NCBI RefSeq assembly: GCF_964212655.1
Contig: NZ_OZ156465.1
Span: 2,294,001-2,358,000 of the forward strand
Direction of reading: 5' to 3'
DNA: 64,000 nucleotides
From: Candidatus Thiodiazotropha sp. LNASS1
GTDB taxonomy: Bacteria; Pseudomonadota; Gammaproteobacteria; Chromatiales; Chromatiaceae
This document shows, piece by piece, positions 1-10,219 of the stretch (position 1 is its first letter; every line of letters begins with the position of its first letter). A program made the translations under genes and the position numbers. Below the pieces are notes generated by a model. It saw only the letters and a list, made by a program, of their open reading frames with translations, was not told where the DNA came from and did not search any database.

Positions 1-2270
1 AGCCGGTTGATGAATTCGGGACGGAAGTTCTGCCGAACCGTCTCCATCACCGCCGCCTTCATCTCCTGATAGTGTTCCTCACCGGATATCTCCTGGATTA
101 CCTGTGATCCCAGATTGGAGGTCATCACGATGACTGTATTGCGGAAATCCACTGTTCGACCCTGCCCGTCGGTGAGACGGCCGTCATCGAGTACCTGAAG
201 CAGCACGTTGAAGACATCGGGGTGGGCCTTCTCGACCTCGTCCAACAACACCACCGAATAGGGGCGACGGCGTATCGCCTCGGTCAGGTAGCCGCCCTCT
301 TCATAACCGACATAGCCGGGGGGGGCGCCAATCAGTCGGGCCACCGAGTGTTTTTCCATGAACTCCGACATATCGATGCGCACCATCGCCTCCTCGGTAT
401 CGAAAAGAAACTCCGCCAAGGCCTTGCACAGCTCGGTCTTACCGACACCGGTGGGTCCGAGAAAAAGAAACGAGCCATTGGGCTGGTTGGGATCGGAGAG
501 CCCGGCCCGGGAGCGGCGTATGGCATCGCTTACTGCACGTACGCCCTCTTCCTGACCGATTACCCGTCTGCCAAGCTCCTCTTCCATACGCAGCAGCTTG
601 TCCCGCTCCCCTTCCAGCATCTTGGAGACGGGGATGCCGGTCCATTTGGCTACCACATCGGCGATTTCCTCTTCCGAGACCTTGTTGCGCAACAGTCTCA
701 TCTCCTGCATCTCGACCTGGGCCGCCATGTCGAGCTGTCGCTCCAGTTCGGGAATGCGGCCATATTGCAACTCGGACATGCGTGTCAGATCGCCGGCCCT
801 GCGCGCCGTCTCGAGTTCCAGCCTGGCCTCTTCCAGGGACTCTTTGATATGCGTGGTACCCTGCAGCGCCGCCTTCTCCGACTTCCATATCTCTTCCAGA
901 TCGGAGAATTCCCGCTGCAGGCGATCGATATGCGCCTCGAGTTCCGCCAGGCGCTTCTTCGAGGCCTCGTCCGACTCCTTTTTGAGCGCTTCACGCTCTA
1001 TCTTGAGCTGAATCAGGCGCCGTTCGAGCCGGTCCATCTCCTCCGGTTTGGAGTCGATCTCCATGCGGATCTGGGAGGCCGCCTCATCCACCAGATCGAT
1101 GGCCTTGTCCGGCAGCTGGCGGTCGCTGATATAGCGGTGGGAAAGGGTTGCAGCCGCCACGATGGCGGGATCGGTGACATCCACCCCGTGGTGGACCTCG
1201 TAGCGCTCCTTCAGACCGCGCAGAATGGCAATGGTGTCTTCCACACTGGGTTCTTCCACCATCACCTTTTGGAAACGGCGTTCCAGCGCGGCATCCTTCT
1301 CCAGATATTGGCGATACTCATCCAGGGTGGTGGCCCCGACACAGTGAAGTTCACCCCGCGCCAGTGCGGGTTTCAACATATTTCCCGCATCCATGGAGCC
1401 TTCGGCCTTGCCTGCGCCGACCATGGTATGCAGCTCGTCGATGAACAGAATGATCTGCCCCTCCTGCTTGGCCAGGTCGTTGAGCACCGCCTTGAGGCGC
1501 TCCTCGAATTCACCGCGGAATTTGGCCCCGGCGATCAGGGCGCCCATATCGAGAGAGAGCAGCCGCTTGCTCTTCAGACCCTCCGGCACCTCACCGTTGA
1601 TGATGCGTTGTGCCAGCCCCTCCACGATGGCGGTCTTGCCCACACCGGGCTCGCCGATCAGAACCGGATTGTTCTTGGTACGACGTTGCAGTACCTGAAT
1701 GGTGCGACGAATCTCGTCGTCACGCCCGATCACGGGATCCAGCTTGCCCTGCTCCGCGCGCTCCGTCAGATCGATGGTGTACCTCTCCAGTGCTTGGCGC
1801 TGATCCTCTGCATTCGGATCATCAACATTCTGTCCACCACGCAGTTTCTCGATACTCTGCTCCAGGGCGGCCTTGGATCCGCCCGCTGTACGCAGTATCT
1901 CTCCCAGTTCCCCTTTATCCTCCGCAGCAGCGAGCACAAACAGTTCACTGGAGATGTACTGGTCGTTACGTTGTTGAGCCAGCTTGTCGGTCTGGTTTAG
2001 CAGCCGTCCCAAGTCATTCGAGATATGCAGATCTCCCGCCGCACCCTCGACGCTGGACAGCCTTTCCATGGCGGCGCTCAGGCTCGAACGCAGCTGGTTG
2101 ACATTGACATCGGACTGGGTGAGCAGGTGGCGGATAGTCCCCCCATCCTGATTGAGCAGGGCGATCATCAGGTGCACCGGTTCAATGAACTGATGATCAC
2201 GCCCGACAGCCAGGCTCTGGGCATCCGCCAGCGCCATCTGGAATTTACTGGTCAAACGGTCCATTCGCAT
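1..2270 (-). CDS. clpB: ClpB disaggregase, 3' end cut by window edge
   Basis: Hsp100 AAA+ protein that works with DnaK to dissolve protein aggregates in the cytoplasm. The gene runs off the left edge: about 756 codons are present, so roughly the last 100 residues of the usual ~857 are missing. In order one sees the Clp N-domain (about 1-145), a first Walker A GEPGVGKT at 206-213, a long charged coiled-coil middle domain (about 405-525), and a second Walker A GPTGVGKT near 606. The start [10 protein letters not shown] matches E. coli MRLDRLTNKF, and GGAG lies 8 nt upstream of the ATG. I recognised no heat-shock promoter. The upstream gap is filled by an inverted-repeat element. The identification is secure. 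Confidence 0.97.
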   Translation of the reverse strand, partial: MRMDRLTSKFQMALADAQSLAVGRDHQFIEPVHLMIALLNQDGGTIRHLLTQSDVNVNQLRSSLSAAMERLSSVEGAAGDLHISNDLGRLLNQTDKLAQQRNDQYISSELFVLAAAEDKGELGEILRTAGGSKAALEQSIEKLRGGQNVDDPNAEDQRQALERYTIDLTERAEQGKLDPVIGRDDEIRRTIQVLQRRTKNNPVLIGEPGVGKTAIVEGLAQRIINGEVPEGLKSKRLLSLDMGALIAGAKFRGEFEERLKAVLNDLAKQEGQIILFIDELHTMVGAGKAEGSMDAGNMLKPALARGELHCVGATTLDEYRQYLEKDAALERRFQKVMVEEPSVEDTIAILRGLKERYEVHHGVDVTDPAIVAAATLSHRYISDRQLPDKAIDLVDEAASQIRMEIDSKPEEMDRLERRLIQLKIEREALKKESDEASKKRLAELEAHIDRLQREFSDLEEIWKSEKAALQGTTHIKESLEEARLELETARRAGDLTRMSELQYGRIPELERQLDMAAQVEMQEMRLLRNKVSEEEIADVVAKWTGIPVSKMLEGERDKLLRMEEELGRRVIGQEEGVRAVSDAIRRSRAGLSDPNQPNGSFLFLGPTGVGKTELCKALAEFLFDTEEAMVRIDMSEFMEKHSVARLIGAPPGYVGYEEGGYLTEAIRRRPYSVVLLDEVEKAHPDVFNVLLQVLDDGRLTDGQGRTVDFRNTVIVMTSNLGSQVIQEISGEEHYQEMKAAVMETVRQNFRPEFINR

Positions 2271-2361
2271 GGGTAATACTCCGAAAAATTCTTAGATACC
2301 CTACAGATTGGGGAGAAACTCCGGCATTTCAACCTAGTAAGTGTAGCTGGACGGGGTAAAT

Positions 2362-2559
2362 AGTCCGCAAATGAACGCTAATGAACGCAAATTTTTAAGA
2401 AGATACTCTGCTCTCTTTTCCATACTCCTGTGTGGGAATGCAGATATCAGCGAGTAGTGGGACAAAGTATGGATTCCCACGGTGGACCGTGGGAACCAGG
2501 GGACGCGCTAATAAAGTATTTCGCACTTATTTGCGTTCATCAGCGTTCATTTGCGGACT
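2362..2559. repeat. MITE-like element with 31-bp inverted ends
   Basis: Most of the 305-bp gap between clpB and purE is one element. Its left arm (2362-2392) and right arm (2529-2559) are inverted copies of a 31-bp sequence starting AGTCCGCAAATGAACGCT, with one mismatch seen by eye. Each arm also repeats ATGAACGC internally. The ~136 bp between the arms hold a perfect 9-bp hairpin (2474-2495, TTCCCACGG, loop TGGA) and no credible ORF. The arrangement resembles a non-autonomous miniature element or a palindromic intergenic repeat. No target-site duplication could be established. Confidence 0.7.
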
Positions 2560-2575
2560 TTTATACTAGGCAGTA

Positions 2576-3076
2576 TTAGCCACCTTGTTGCTTCGCCATC
2601 GCCTCGACCTTGGACATCACCATCGTCTCAAGGGCCTGCTTGAAGTCGATGATGCGTTGTCGCAGCTCGGGCTGGGCGGTGCTGAGAATCTGTGCCGCCA
2701 GGATACCGGCATTACGCGCGCCATTGATGGCGACGGTGGCAACCGGCACACCCGGCGGCATCTGCACGATGGAGAGCAGCGAATCCTCGCCGCTCAGGGT
2801 CGAGGTCTTCACCGGTACGCCAACGACCGGTAGTGGTGAGATAGCAGCCACCATGCCCGGGAGATGGGCAGCGCCGCCCGCACCGGCAATGACCACCTGC
2901 AGACCCCGGTCTGCCGCCTGTTGGGCATAGTCATAGAGTCTGTCAGGTGTGCGATGCGCCGAAACGATGGTCATCTCATAGGGTACCTGCAGCTCCTGCA
3001 GCACCTTCGCCGCCTCCTGCATGACGGGAAGATCGGAATCGCTTCCCATGATAATGCCCACAACTGGTTGGTTCAT
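2576..3076 (-). CDS. purE: N5-carboxyaminoimidazole ribonucleotide mutase PurE
   Basis: Class I PurE. It moves the carboxyl group of N5-CAIR to C4 to give CAIR in de novo purine synthesis in the cytoplasm. At 166 residues it is typical of bacterial PurE. Family motifs are GSDSDLPVM near residue 11, SAHRTPDR near residue 40 (with the catalytic His) and AGAGGAAHLPGM near residue 65. Its ATG overlaps the purK stop in an ATGA arrangement, so the two consecutive pathway enzymes are translationally coupled. The stop lies only 17 bp from the inverted-repeat element, which may form the transcript end. Confidence 0.98.
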   Translation of the reverse strand: MNQPVVGIIMGSDSDLPVMQEAAKVLQELQVPYEMTIVSAHRTPDRLYDYAQQAADRGLQVVIAGAGGAAHLPGMVAAISPLPVVGVPVKTSTLSGEDSLLSIVQMPPGVPVATVAINGARNAGILAAQILSTAQPELRQRIIDFKQALETMVMSKVEAMAKQQGG

Positions 3077-4230
3077 GGATGCTGTTCTCCGTTAATTTTA
3101 ATCAGATCGCGCACACGCTCCGCTTTATTTCTGGCCGCATCGAGATCCGGATCGAGCACGGTGACATGCCCCATCTTGCGGTAGGGTGTCACTTCCGCCT
3201 TACCATACAGATGCAGACAGACACCCTTTATCGACAGGGCCGCCGCCATATTCTCGATCACAGGCCTACCGTGGGCCGCGCTATCACCGAGCAGATTGAT
3301 CATCGCCGCAGGGGAAAGCAGGTCGGTGGCGCCCAAGGGCAGACCCAATATGGCTCGCAGATGCTGTTCAAACTGATCGGTGATACAGGCCTCGATAGTA
3401 TGATGACCTGAGTTGTGGGTACGCGGAGCGATTTCATTGACCAATAGTTGGTCATTCCGGGTGAGAAACATCTCAACACCAAATACGCCCACCCCTTGCA
3501 GCGCATCGATGGTGCGCGTTGCCAGTGCCTCCGCCGCCGCGGCTATCTTTGCACTCACAGCAGCAGGGCAGAGCAGCAGATCGAGGACATTCTCACCCGG
3601 GCGAAAACACATCTCCACCGTGGGATAGGCAATGCACTCCCCTTCCTGGTTGCGGGCAACCATCACCGCCAGTTCCTTCTTGGCGTCCACGAATCGCTCC
3701 ACCAATGAAGCCACTGGCAGATGTTTGTCGAAATCCTCCGCAACCGGCATCACCGAGACACCGCGACCGTCATAGCCTCCGCGACGCGCCTTTTGCACCA
3801 GTGGAAAGCCAAATGATTCAAAGGCTTGTAACTCGGGTTCCGGCATCTCCACAAACTCTGCCGTGGGAATGCCGTTGTGTGCCAGAAACTGCTTCTGCAA
3901 CAGCTTGTCCTGCAACACCGAGAGCAAAGCGGGAGCAGGGTTGATGCGATGCCCCTCGCGCTCTAGCTGGATCAAAGTTTCTGTATCGATATTTTCCAGC
4001 TCGAATGTCACCACATCGCAGGATTCCGCCAGCTCGCGCAATTTTGCAGGATCGTGATATCCACCGATTATCTGATGCCCGGCAACCTGTCCTGCAGGGG
4101 AACCAGGATACGGGTCGAGGACCACGCAAGTGCACCCCAGGCGCTTTGCCGCCTTGACCATCATGCGTCCCAGCTGTCCGCCGCCAATGAGGCCGATTCG
4201 AGCTACTGGGAATGGGAAACTGTCCTTCAT
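3073..4230 (-). CDS. purK: N5-carboxyaminoimidazole ribonucleotide synthase PurK
   Basis: ATP-grasp enzyme that uses ATP and bicarbonate to carboxylate AIR to N5-CAIR, the substrate of PurE. The N-terminal nucleotide-binding turn GLIGGGQLGRMM lies near residue 12, the ATP-grasp core follows, and NEIAPRTHNSGHHTIEAC is the conserved metal and substrate segment near residue 265. About 385 residues is a usual length. An in-frame GTG sits directly before the ATG; I prefer the ATG, but neither has a strong Shine-Dalgarno. It is the first gene of purKE and is followed by a 4-nt overlap with purE. Confidence 0.97.
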   Translation of the reverse strand: MKDSFPFPVARIGLIGGGQLGRMMVKAAKRLGCTCVVLDPYPGSPAGQVAGHQIIGGYHDPAKLRELAESCDVVTFELENIDTETLIQLEREGHRINPAPALLSVLQDKLLQKQFLAHNGIPTAEFVEMPEPELQAFESFGFPLVQKARRGGYDGRGVSVMPVAEDFDKHLPVASLVERFVDAKKELAVMVARNQEGECIAYPTVEMCFRPGENVLDLLLCPAAVSAKIAAAAEALATRTIDALQGVGVFGVEMFLTRNDQLLVNEIAPRTHNSGHHTIEACITDQFEQHLRAILGLPLGATDLLSPAAMINLLGDSAAHGRPVIENMAAALSIKGVCLHLYGKAEVTPYRKMGHVTVLDPDLDAARNKAERVRDLIKINGEQHP

Positions 4231-4342
4231 CACTTTCTACTAAAAAAGGTTGATTATCGCCAAGGGAGGAGAGTATACCCGGCAAACAGGAGGAATGCCT
4301 CTATGGATGTGAAACCCAAGGCATTTCAAAACCCTATTGCCC

Positions 4343-5050
4343 TCAAGTGGGTGAAATTTCCCGGTTGATCTTGCCGGTTATATCCGCAAATTCGAGCAGC
4401 CCTTTCTCATCCAGCACCTCCACCCGGCTGCCATCCACATGGATCAATCCCTGATTGGAAAAATTGTGCAATATGCGGGAGAAGGTCTCCGGTGTCACTG
4501 AAAGCCTGGAGGCAATTACCCCTTTCGGGGTCTGAAGCTCAAAACTGTTGCTGCTGTCTATCCCGGTATGCCATCTTTTCCATAGGAAACTGGCAACACG
4601 ACAGCTGGCGCTCTGCAGGGTCAATTCATCAATTTCTCGAATGAGATTCTTGAGACGATGACTCATATCCCCCATGAGTTTGAAGCAGGTGTCAATGGAA
4701 CCCCGCAGTATCTCGAGAAACGGGGCGCATTCGAAACTTAAAAGATAGGTATCACCGATGGCAACGGCATTGACAGGATATTCCGGGTGCTCACCAAACA
4801 TCAGCGCCTCTGCGAAGGTCTGTCCCGGTGTAATAATCTCGATCACCTTTTCCTGCCCCTGCATGGAGAGGCGTGTCAGTTTCATCTGTCCCTGCAGCAC
4901 CAGGAAAAAGTGGGTGGCCGGATCGCCCAATTGAAAAAAGAGCTGACCATCCCTGAGCCTTACTTGATGAGCCATCTTTTTCACATGTTCGAATTGACTA
5001 TCATCCAGGTGAGCAAACAGATAACACCGCTTGAGATCAAAATACACCAT
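4343..5050 (-). CDS. Crp/Fnr-family transcription regulator
   Basis: Cytoplasmic DNA-binding regulator of 235 residues. An N-terminal cyclic-nucleotide-binding-like beta barrel (about 10-125) contains FFQLGDPATHFFLVLQG. A dimerisation helix is followed by a C-terminal winged HTH with recognition helix VTPETFSRIL near residue 190. The N-terminal cysteine cluster of true FNR is absent, so it is not an obvious 4Fe-4S oxygen sensor. It could be a DNR-like heme/NO sensor or an effector-free member, which sequence alone cannot decide. GGAGG lies only 3 nt before the ATG, an unusually short spacing. It stands alone between purK and the ilvD unit, with no clear target box beside it. Confidence 0.88.
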   Translation of the reverse strand: MVYFDLKRCYLFAHLDDSQFEHVKKMAHQVRLRDGQLFFQLGDPATHFFLVLQGQMKLTRLSMQGQEKVIEIITPGQTFAEALMFGEHPEYPVNAVAIGDTYLLSFECAPFLEILRGSIDTCFKLMGDMSHRLKNLIREIDELTLQSASCRVASFLWKRWHTGIDSSNSFELQTPKGVIASRLSVTPETFSRILHNFSNQGLIHVDGSRVEVLDEKGLLEFADITGKINREISPT

Positions 5051-5148
5051 CCGCCTCCGGCTGATTACACCTTACTCAGGTTTTTTTATATCCCTAATGA
5101 ATCAGGGTGAATACTTGTCATGGCTATGTAATTAAACGTTATAGTTAT

Positions 5149-5562
5149 TCAGTTATTATATTTCCAGATCCGATAATAGGATAAACCTCGGCTTCGGTCT
5201 GTTAATAGCCAGCGACCATTGTCAAACTTGAATCTGGTCTCCTTGGAAACCTGGCAGACCAGTCCGCTATACGGCCGCTGAAGGTTATCATCACCGCTAA
5301 CGGTATGGAACCAGTCCACCATTTCTTCGCAATCGCGATAGGCATATTCAGCCTCATTGCGAGGATGCAGGGTCGTCAACTTGGGAGATAGTTTCAACCA
5401 GGCATCGAAACCGCGCACCATGGTACCCCCTTCGGCCAGGATATCCACTTCATCGAGAGCGTTCTCAAACGCGTCCTCGAAAATCAATACGGGATTGGTG
5501 GCTGTCGGATCACCTCCACTACAACCCGCAATGATAAAAAACAAAATAAAGTGTGGCCGCAT
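5149..5562 (-). CDS. small predicted lipoprotein coupled to ilvD
   Basis: A 137-residue protein of unknown function. The N-terminus is a short hydrophobic signal ending in the lipobox IIAGC, so the mature protein should be lipidated at Cys 14 or 15. The remainder is polar and rich in Trp, Tyr and Asp, with DCEEMVDWFHTVSGDD and KFDNGRWLLTDRS. Two later cysteines could pair in the periplasm. Its ATG shares one base with the ilvD stop (TGATG), which indicates translational coupling. A GTG one codon upstream is also possible. No link between a lipoprotein and branched-chain amino-acid synthesis is known to me. I do not recognise the family. Confidence 0.75.
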   Translation of the reverse strand: MRPHFILFFIIAGCSGGDPTATNPVLIFEDAFENALDEVDILAEGGTMVRGFDAWLKLSPKLTTLHPRNEAEYAYRDCEEMVDWFHTVSGDDNLQRPYSGLVCQVSKETRFKFDNGRWLLTDRSRGLSYYRIWKYNN

Positions 5563-7415
5563 CACACCTTATCGAGTTGAGTAAGATCCCGGACAGCGCC
5601 GCGGGCAGCCGAAGTTGTCAATGCGGCATATGCCTTCAAGGCTTGAGATACTGTCCGCTCTCTGCCGGCCGGTTGCCAGGCCTGGTTACCCCTTGCGATC
5701 ATGGTCTCACGCCTTTGCTGCAGCACATCATCGCCCAACGCTACCTGTATGCTGCGCCCCGGAATATCGATTTCGATGATATCGCCCTCCTCCACCAAAC
5801 CGATATTTCCACCTTCCGCCGCCTCGGGCGAACAGTGTCCGATGGATAACCCGGATGTACCGCCGGAAAAACGACCATCCGTAATCAACGCACAGGCCTT
5901 GCCCAATCCCTTTGACTTGAGATAACTGGTCGGGTAGAGCATCTCCTGCATACCCGGTCCCCCTTTCGGACCCTCATAGCGAATGATGACCACATCGCCC
6001 GCCTGGATGTTGTCATTCAGTATCGCCTCTACAGCACTCTCCTGACTCTCGAAGATACGTGCCGGCCCGCGAAACTTCAGATTCGATTCATCTACACCGG
6101 CCGTCTTGACGATACATCCCTGTTTTGCCAGGTTGCCATATAGGACGGCCAATCCCCCGTCTTGGGAGTAGGCGTGTTCGAGATCCCGAATACAGCCCTG
6201 TTCTCTATCGAGATCCAGGTCGGGCCAGCGGGACGACTGGCTGAAAGCTACCTGTGTGGGCACGCCACCGGGTGCCGCCAGATAGCGGTTTCGCGCCTCC
6301 TCCTCCATGCTGCGAACGATGTCCCAGCGATCGATCGCTTCACCGATACTGGCCGCATGGACAGTCGGCACATCGCGATGAACCAAACCTGCACGGTCCA
6401 GTTCTCCCAGGATGCCGATCACCCCACCAGCCCGATGCACATCCTCCATATGAAACTGTTGCGTGGCGGGGGCGACCTTGCAAAGGTTAGGCACTTTACG
6501 ACTCAACCGGTCGATATCGGCCATGGTGAAATCGACTTCACCCTCATAAGCAGCGGCGAGCAGATGCAGTACGGTATTGGTGGAACCACCCATGGCGATA
6601 TCCAGACTCATGGCATTCTCAAAGGCCTTGAAGGTCGCCACATTGCGCGGCAGGGCCGCGGCATCCTCCTGCTCGTACCATCGTTTAGCCAACTCGACGA
6701 CACGATGCCCCGCTTCCAAAAAGAGCTGTTTCCGGTCGGCGTGGGTCGCCAGCAGCGAACCATTACCGGGCAACGACAGCCCTAAGGCCTCGGTGAGGCA
6801 GTTCATGGAGTTTGCGGTGAACATGCCTGAGCATGAGCCACAGGTGGGACAGGCGGATCGCTCGATCTTCTCTACATCCTCGTCGCTCTCATCCGGATTG
6901 GCAGCCGATACCATGGCGTCGACAAGATCAAGGTGGTATTCCTTGCCATGCAACCGGACCTTGCCCGCTTCCATGGGACCACCGGAAACAAACAGGGTCG
7001 GGATGTTCAATCTCAGTGCAGCCATCAGCATGCCCGGGGTAATCTTGTCGCAATTGGATATGCAGACCAGCGCATCGGCACAATGTGCATTGACCATATA
7101 CTCCACGGAGTCGGCTATGATATCCCTTGATGGCAGGGAATAGAGCATGCCGCCATGCCCCATCGCGATGCCATCGTCCACGGCAATGGTATTGAACTCT
7201 TTGGCCACTCCACCAGCCGCCTCGATCTCTCTTGCAACCAGCTGCCCAAGATCCTTCAGATGTACGTGGCCCGGAACGAACTGGGTAAACGAGTTGGCGA
7301 TCGCAATAATCGGTTTATCGAAGTCGCCATCCTGCATGCCTGTGGCCCGCCACAAGGCCCTGGCACCGGCCATATTGCGCCCATGGGTGGTCGTACGGGA
7401 ACGGTATTGCGGCAT
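5562..7415 (-). CDS. ilvD: dihydroxy-acid dehydratase
   Basis: Iron-sulfur enzyme that dehydrates 2,3-dihydroxy-3-methylbutanoate and its isoleucine analogue to the 2-oxo acids in valine, leucine and isoleucine synthesis. At 617 residues it matches the E. coli length of 616. Conserved motifs are NCDKITPGM with Cys122, [11 protein letters not shown] with Cys189, 192 and 195 (cluster ligands and neighbours), and [15 protein letters not shown] near the C-terminus. The start [20 protein letters not shown] is the family start. It is followed by a coupled lipoprotein gene and is not flanked by other ilv genes here. Confidence 0.98.
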   Translation of the reverse strand: MPQYRSRTTTHGRNMAGARALWRATGMQDGDFDKPIIAIANSFTQFVPGHVHLKDLGQLVAREIEAAGGVAKEFNTIAVDDGIAMGHGGMLYSLPSRDIIADSVEYMVNAHCADALVCISNCDKITPGMLMAALRLNIPTLFVSGGPMEAGKVRLHGKEYHLDLVDAMVSAANPDESDEDVEKIERSACPTCGSCSGMFTANSMNCLTEALGLSLPGNGSLLATHADRKQLFLEAGHRVVELAKRWYEQEDAAALPRNVATFKAFENAMSLDIAMGGSTNTVLHLLAAAYEGEVDFTMADIDRLSRKVPNLCKVAPATQQFHMEDVHRAGGVIGILGELDRAGLVHRDVPTVHAASIGEAIDRWDIVRSMEEEARNRYLAAPGGVPTQVAFSQSSRWPDLDLDREQGCIRDLEHAYSQDGGLAVLYGNLAKQGCIVKTAGVDESNLKFRGPARIFESQESAVEAILNDNIQAGDVVIIRYEGPKGGPGMQEMLYPTSYLKSKGLGKACALITDGRFSGGTSGLSIGHCSPEAAEGGNIGLVEEGDIIEIDIPGRSIQVALGDDVLQQRRETMIARGNQAWQPAGRERTVSQALKAYAALTTSAARGAVRDLTQLDKV

Positions 7416-7530
7416 CGGTCACTCCGGATAATCTGTCGAAAACGCCCATTATGCACGCTTTTCCTTGCCGCAAACAAACACCCTCGACACGGTTTTAGCG
7501 ACCTGCCATCCCGTGCGGACAGTAAACGCT

Positions 7531-10179
7531 TTAAGGCGACGCACTATCCTCACACGGCAGATTGAGTGTAAACACCGCACCGCCATTCTTCCCATTATTC
7601 GCCGCTACCGATCCATGATGCTTTTCCGCGACCACCTTGACAAAACTCAGCCCCAGACCAACACCTTTTTTGCGCAGGATTTGATTTGAATCCGCCTGCA
7701 TAAACGGCATAAAGATGTCATTCAACTGGTGCTCCGGGATACCGGGACCCTGATCCTCGATTTCACATATCAGTCGAGAGTGTTTGATCGACAGGGTCAT
7801 CGTCACCTGGCTCTGTGGCGGAGAGAATTTAATCGCATTCTCCAGCAGGTTGACCAGGGCCCGCTCCAGCAAGCCCAAATCACCCCGCAACCACATTTCA
7901 TCCTCGTTAAACAGCCGCTGCAGCCTTACCTGCTTGGCTTTGGCCTGGACATAGACCTCGTCTACGGCATTATGTGCCACCTCAATAAAATTGGTATCGG
8001 TGAATGAGGTGGTTTCGGCAACCTCGGCCCGTGCCAGGCGCAGGAAGTTATCCGCCAATTTTAGCGAGCGGCGCGCCAAAGGCTGAATCTGTTCGGCCAT
8101 CTCCTTTGCACTCCCATCCAACAGCTGCCTGGACTGAGTCAATGAGAGCAGAGAGGTGATGGGAGAACGGATATCGTGGGAGAGAAAATTAAGCATCTTT
8201 GCCCGCGTGCGTTCTGATCGCTTCAACGCGCCGATATACGAGAGGTTAATGATCATACCCGGAAACTCAGTATCAACCGCTTCGAGGGCCTTCAGCTGGA
8301 CAAACAGTTCAGTGTCGGGGGGTCGAACGGCTTCAAAACGTACAGGCTCTTTATGCAGCAATACCTTCCTGAAGACTTCCTGCCAGGTATCCGCACCCTG
8401 TATCTCCAATACGCTCAACAGGTGATAGGCATCCTCGCCCAACAGCTCCTTTTCGGCCGGATGGCCAAGATAGAAGGAGGTTCGGGGATTTGACATCACA
8501 ACCTGCCCCAGGCCATTGATGACCATCAGCCCGTCATCCATCTGTCCCACCGCATTACTGATCAGATGGCGAAAGCGCTGCAAACGGGCATTGGCCTCCT
8601 GCATCTGCTGCATACGCAATTCCACTCTTTCCAGCACACTGTCCTGTTTGGCTTCTGATTCAAGTGAGAATTGCAGGGCGAACTCATCGACCAGTTTCAT
8701 CGAGCGGCCCACAGGCACCTCATTTCTCGGCCAGACCAAACCCAACCGCCAGGCCGTATCCGGTCGTTGTATCTCAGTCCATAGCTCTGCGCCTGATCGC
8801 TGCCATGCGCCGATTGCCAGAGACTCCAACGGCGGCCCCAGTGCGGTGCCGTTTTGCAGCAGTTGCTTGCCGCTGCCGGCATCGTAGAGCACCCATCCCT
8901 GCAACGGCATTAATCTGGCAAGAAACTCCATTGCCGTAGTCATATCGCTGGGAGGCTGTTCTACCGGCAATAGACGCTGTTCACTTTGCATGCGTTCAAG
9001 CTGTTCGTTGAGATAACGCACCGCTTGATCAAGGCGTCGCCAACTCCATAGTGGATAACTCAGCAACAACCCGAGCAAGGCGGCGGATGGCGGGAACCAA
9101 TACTCTGCCCCACGCAGTAGTGCAATGGTAAAAAGAAAAAAGCCAACCAGAAGAACCAGTGACACGAGCGGTGCCGCTCGGGTGGGAAAGTAGGGGTAGA
9201 GGACAAAGGGAAGAACCACGACCAGGGCGCTGCCCAACAAATGGGGCAGATAGGGAACCGGGGTAATCGCCTCATCCTGTCTCAAACTCTGCAGGACATT
9301 GGCGTTGATCTCCACACCAGGCATAGGCACCCCATAGCCGGACACAGGGGTAGGCAGGGCATCGCCTATCCCAGTCGCCGTAACACCAACCAATACAACC
9401 TTGTCGCGGAAGAGATCGGGTAAAAAATCGCCATCGAGTACCTGACTGTAGCTGTATCGGTGATAGTGACCTGCCGGACCATAAAAGGGTATCAGGCGAT
9501 GGGTATGTCGGTTGATTGTGTGGATATTCGGCGCCTGCCGGCTGGTGGGTGCGGTACGCATTCCCTCCCTCCCGGGCTCTAACCAGTTCAACACAGACAG
9601 CATCAAATGCGGCCAATACGCCTGGCCCAATCCTTCATAGAGAAACACGCCACGGGCAATACCGTCGGCATCCAGATCCATATGCACATGCCCCAGCCCC
9701 GCAGCCACATTTGAGAGCGCCGGCAATGGCATCGACTCCACCAACATTCCTCCCTGCCGATGCTCTTCCAGAATAACCGGCATAAACACGCGTTCACTGG
9801 CGGCGATTGCCTGGATCAGTTGGTTGTCTGATTCGGGATCGATTCGGTCTGGCTCGGCGAACAGGATATCGAGGATAATGGCTCTGGCCCCTGCCTGGGT
9901 GAGCCGGTCCACAAGCTTTGCGTGTATCTGACGCGACCAGGGCCAGCGTCCCAGGGCTTCCAGGCTCTTCTCGTCCACCGCGACGATAATGATATCTTCA
10001 GCAACGGGTTTGGAGATAAAACCCATCTGTAAATCATACAACAGCAGATCCCATCGCCAGAGCCAGTTGCTGGCCGCCAACAAGCTGGTTAGCAGCAACA
10101 TGATCAAAGCACTGCGTGTACGTTCTGAGTACGTCTTGGATCGTGTCACCGTGCCTGTAGGATTTATGTCATCCCTCAT
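7531..10179 (-). CDS. CHASE2-PAS sensor histidine kinase
   Basis: Membrane-bound two-component sensor of 882 residues. It has one TM segment near 25-43, a large extracytoplasmic CHASE2 domain (about 45-310, with DIIIVAVDEKSLEALGRWPW), then three closely spaced TM helices (about 310-385). A cytoplasmic PAS-like region (about 535-650) and a kinase core follow. Kinase motifs are the H-box FLSHDIRSPIT with His668, the N-box LVNLLENAIKF near 775, G1 DQGPGIP near 809 and G2 KGVGLGLSFVK near 838. AGGT precedes the ATG by 6 nt. It is the last gene of a set with a LysM-FecR exported protein and a response regulator, probably the periplasmic partner and the output. The stimulus is unknown. Confidence 0.93.
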   Translation of the reverse strand: MRDDINPTGTVTRSKTYSERTRSALIMLLLTSLLAASNWLWRWDLLLYDLQMGFISKPVAEDIIIVAVDEKSLEALGRWPWSRQIHAKLVDRLTQAGARAIILDILFAEPDRIDPESDNQLIQAIAASERVFMPVILEEHRQGGMLVESMPLPALSNVAAGLGHVHMDLDADGIARGVFLYEGLGQAYWPHLMLSVLNWLEPGREGMRTAPTSRQAPNIHTINRHTHRLIPFYGPAGHYHRYSYSQVLDGDFLPDLFRDKVVLVGVTATGIGDALPTPVSGYGVPMPGVEINANVLQSLRQDEAITPVPYLPHLLGSALVVVLPFVLYPYFPTRAAPLVSLVLLVGFFLFTIALLRGAEYWFPPSAALLGLLLSYPLWSWRRLDQAVRYLNEQLERMQSEQRLLPVEQPPSDMTTAMEFLARLMPLQGWVLYDAGSGKQLLQNGTALGPPLESLAIGAWQRSGAELWTEIQRPDTAWRLGLVWPRNEVPVGRSMKLVDEFALQFSLESEAKQDSVLERVELRMQQMQEANARLQRFRHLISNAVGQMDDGLMVINGLGQVVMSNPRTSFYLGHPAEKELLGEDAYHLLSVLEIQGADTWQEVFRKVLLHKEPVRFEAVRPPDTELFVQLKALEAVDTEFPGMIINLSYIGALKRSERTRAKMLNFLSHDIRSPITSLLSLTQSRQLLDGSAKEMAEQIQPLARRSLKLADNFLRLARAEVAETTSFTDTNFIEVAHNAVDEVYVQAKAKQVRLQRLFNEDEMWLRGDLGLLERALVNLLENAIKFSPPQSQVTMTLSIKHSRLICEIEDQGPGIPEHQLNDIFMPFMQADSNQILRKKGVGLGLSFVKVVAEKHHGSVAANNGKNGGAVFTLNLPCEDSASP

Positions 10180-10219
10180 CTTTTACCTGTCATGGAAGCT
10201 CCACCATCACACTGCGCCA

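Noticed and set aside
222-2000. 592-codon plus-strand frame opposite clpB
   Set aside because: It is antisense to ClpB, whose motifs are unmistakable. Its composition (many His, Gln, Leu) is that of a mirror frame.
5051-5148. FNR-type box upstream of the Crp/Fnr gene
   Set aside because: No TTGAT-N4-ATCAA or close variant is present, only AT-rich sequence.
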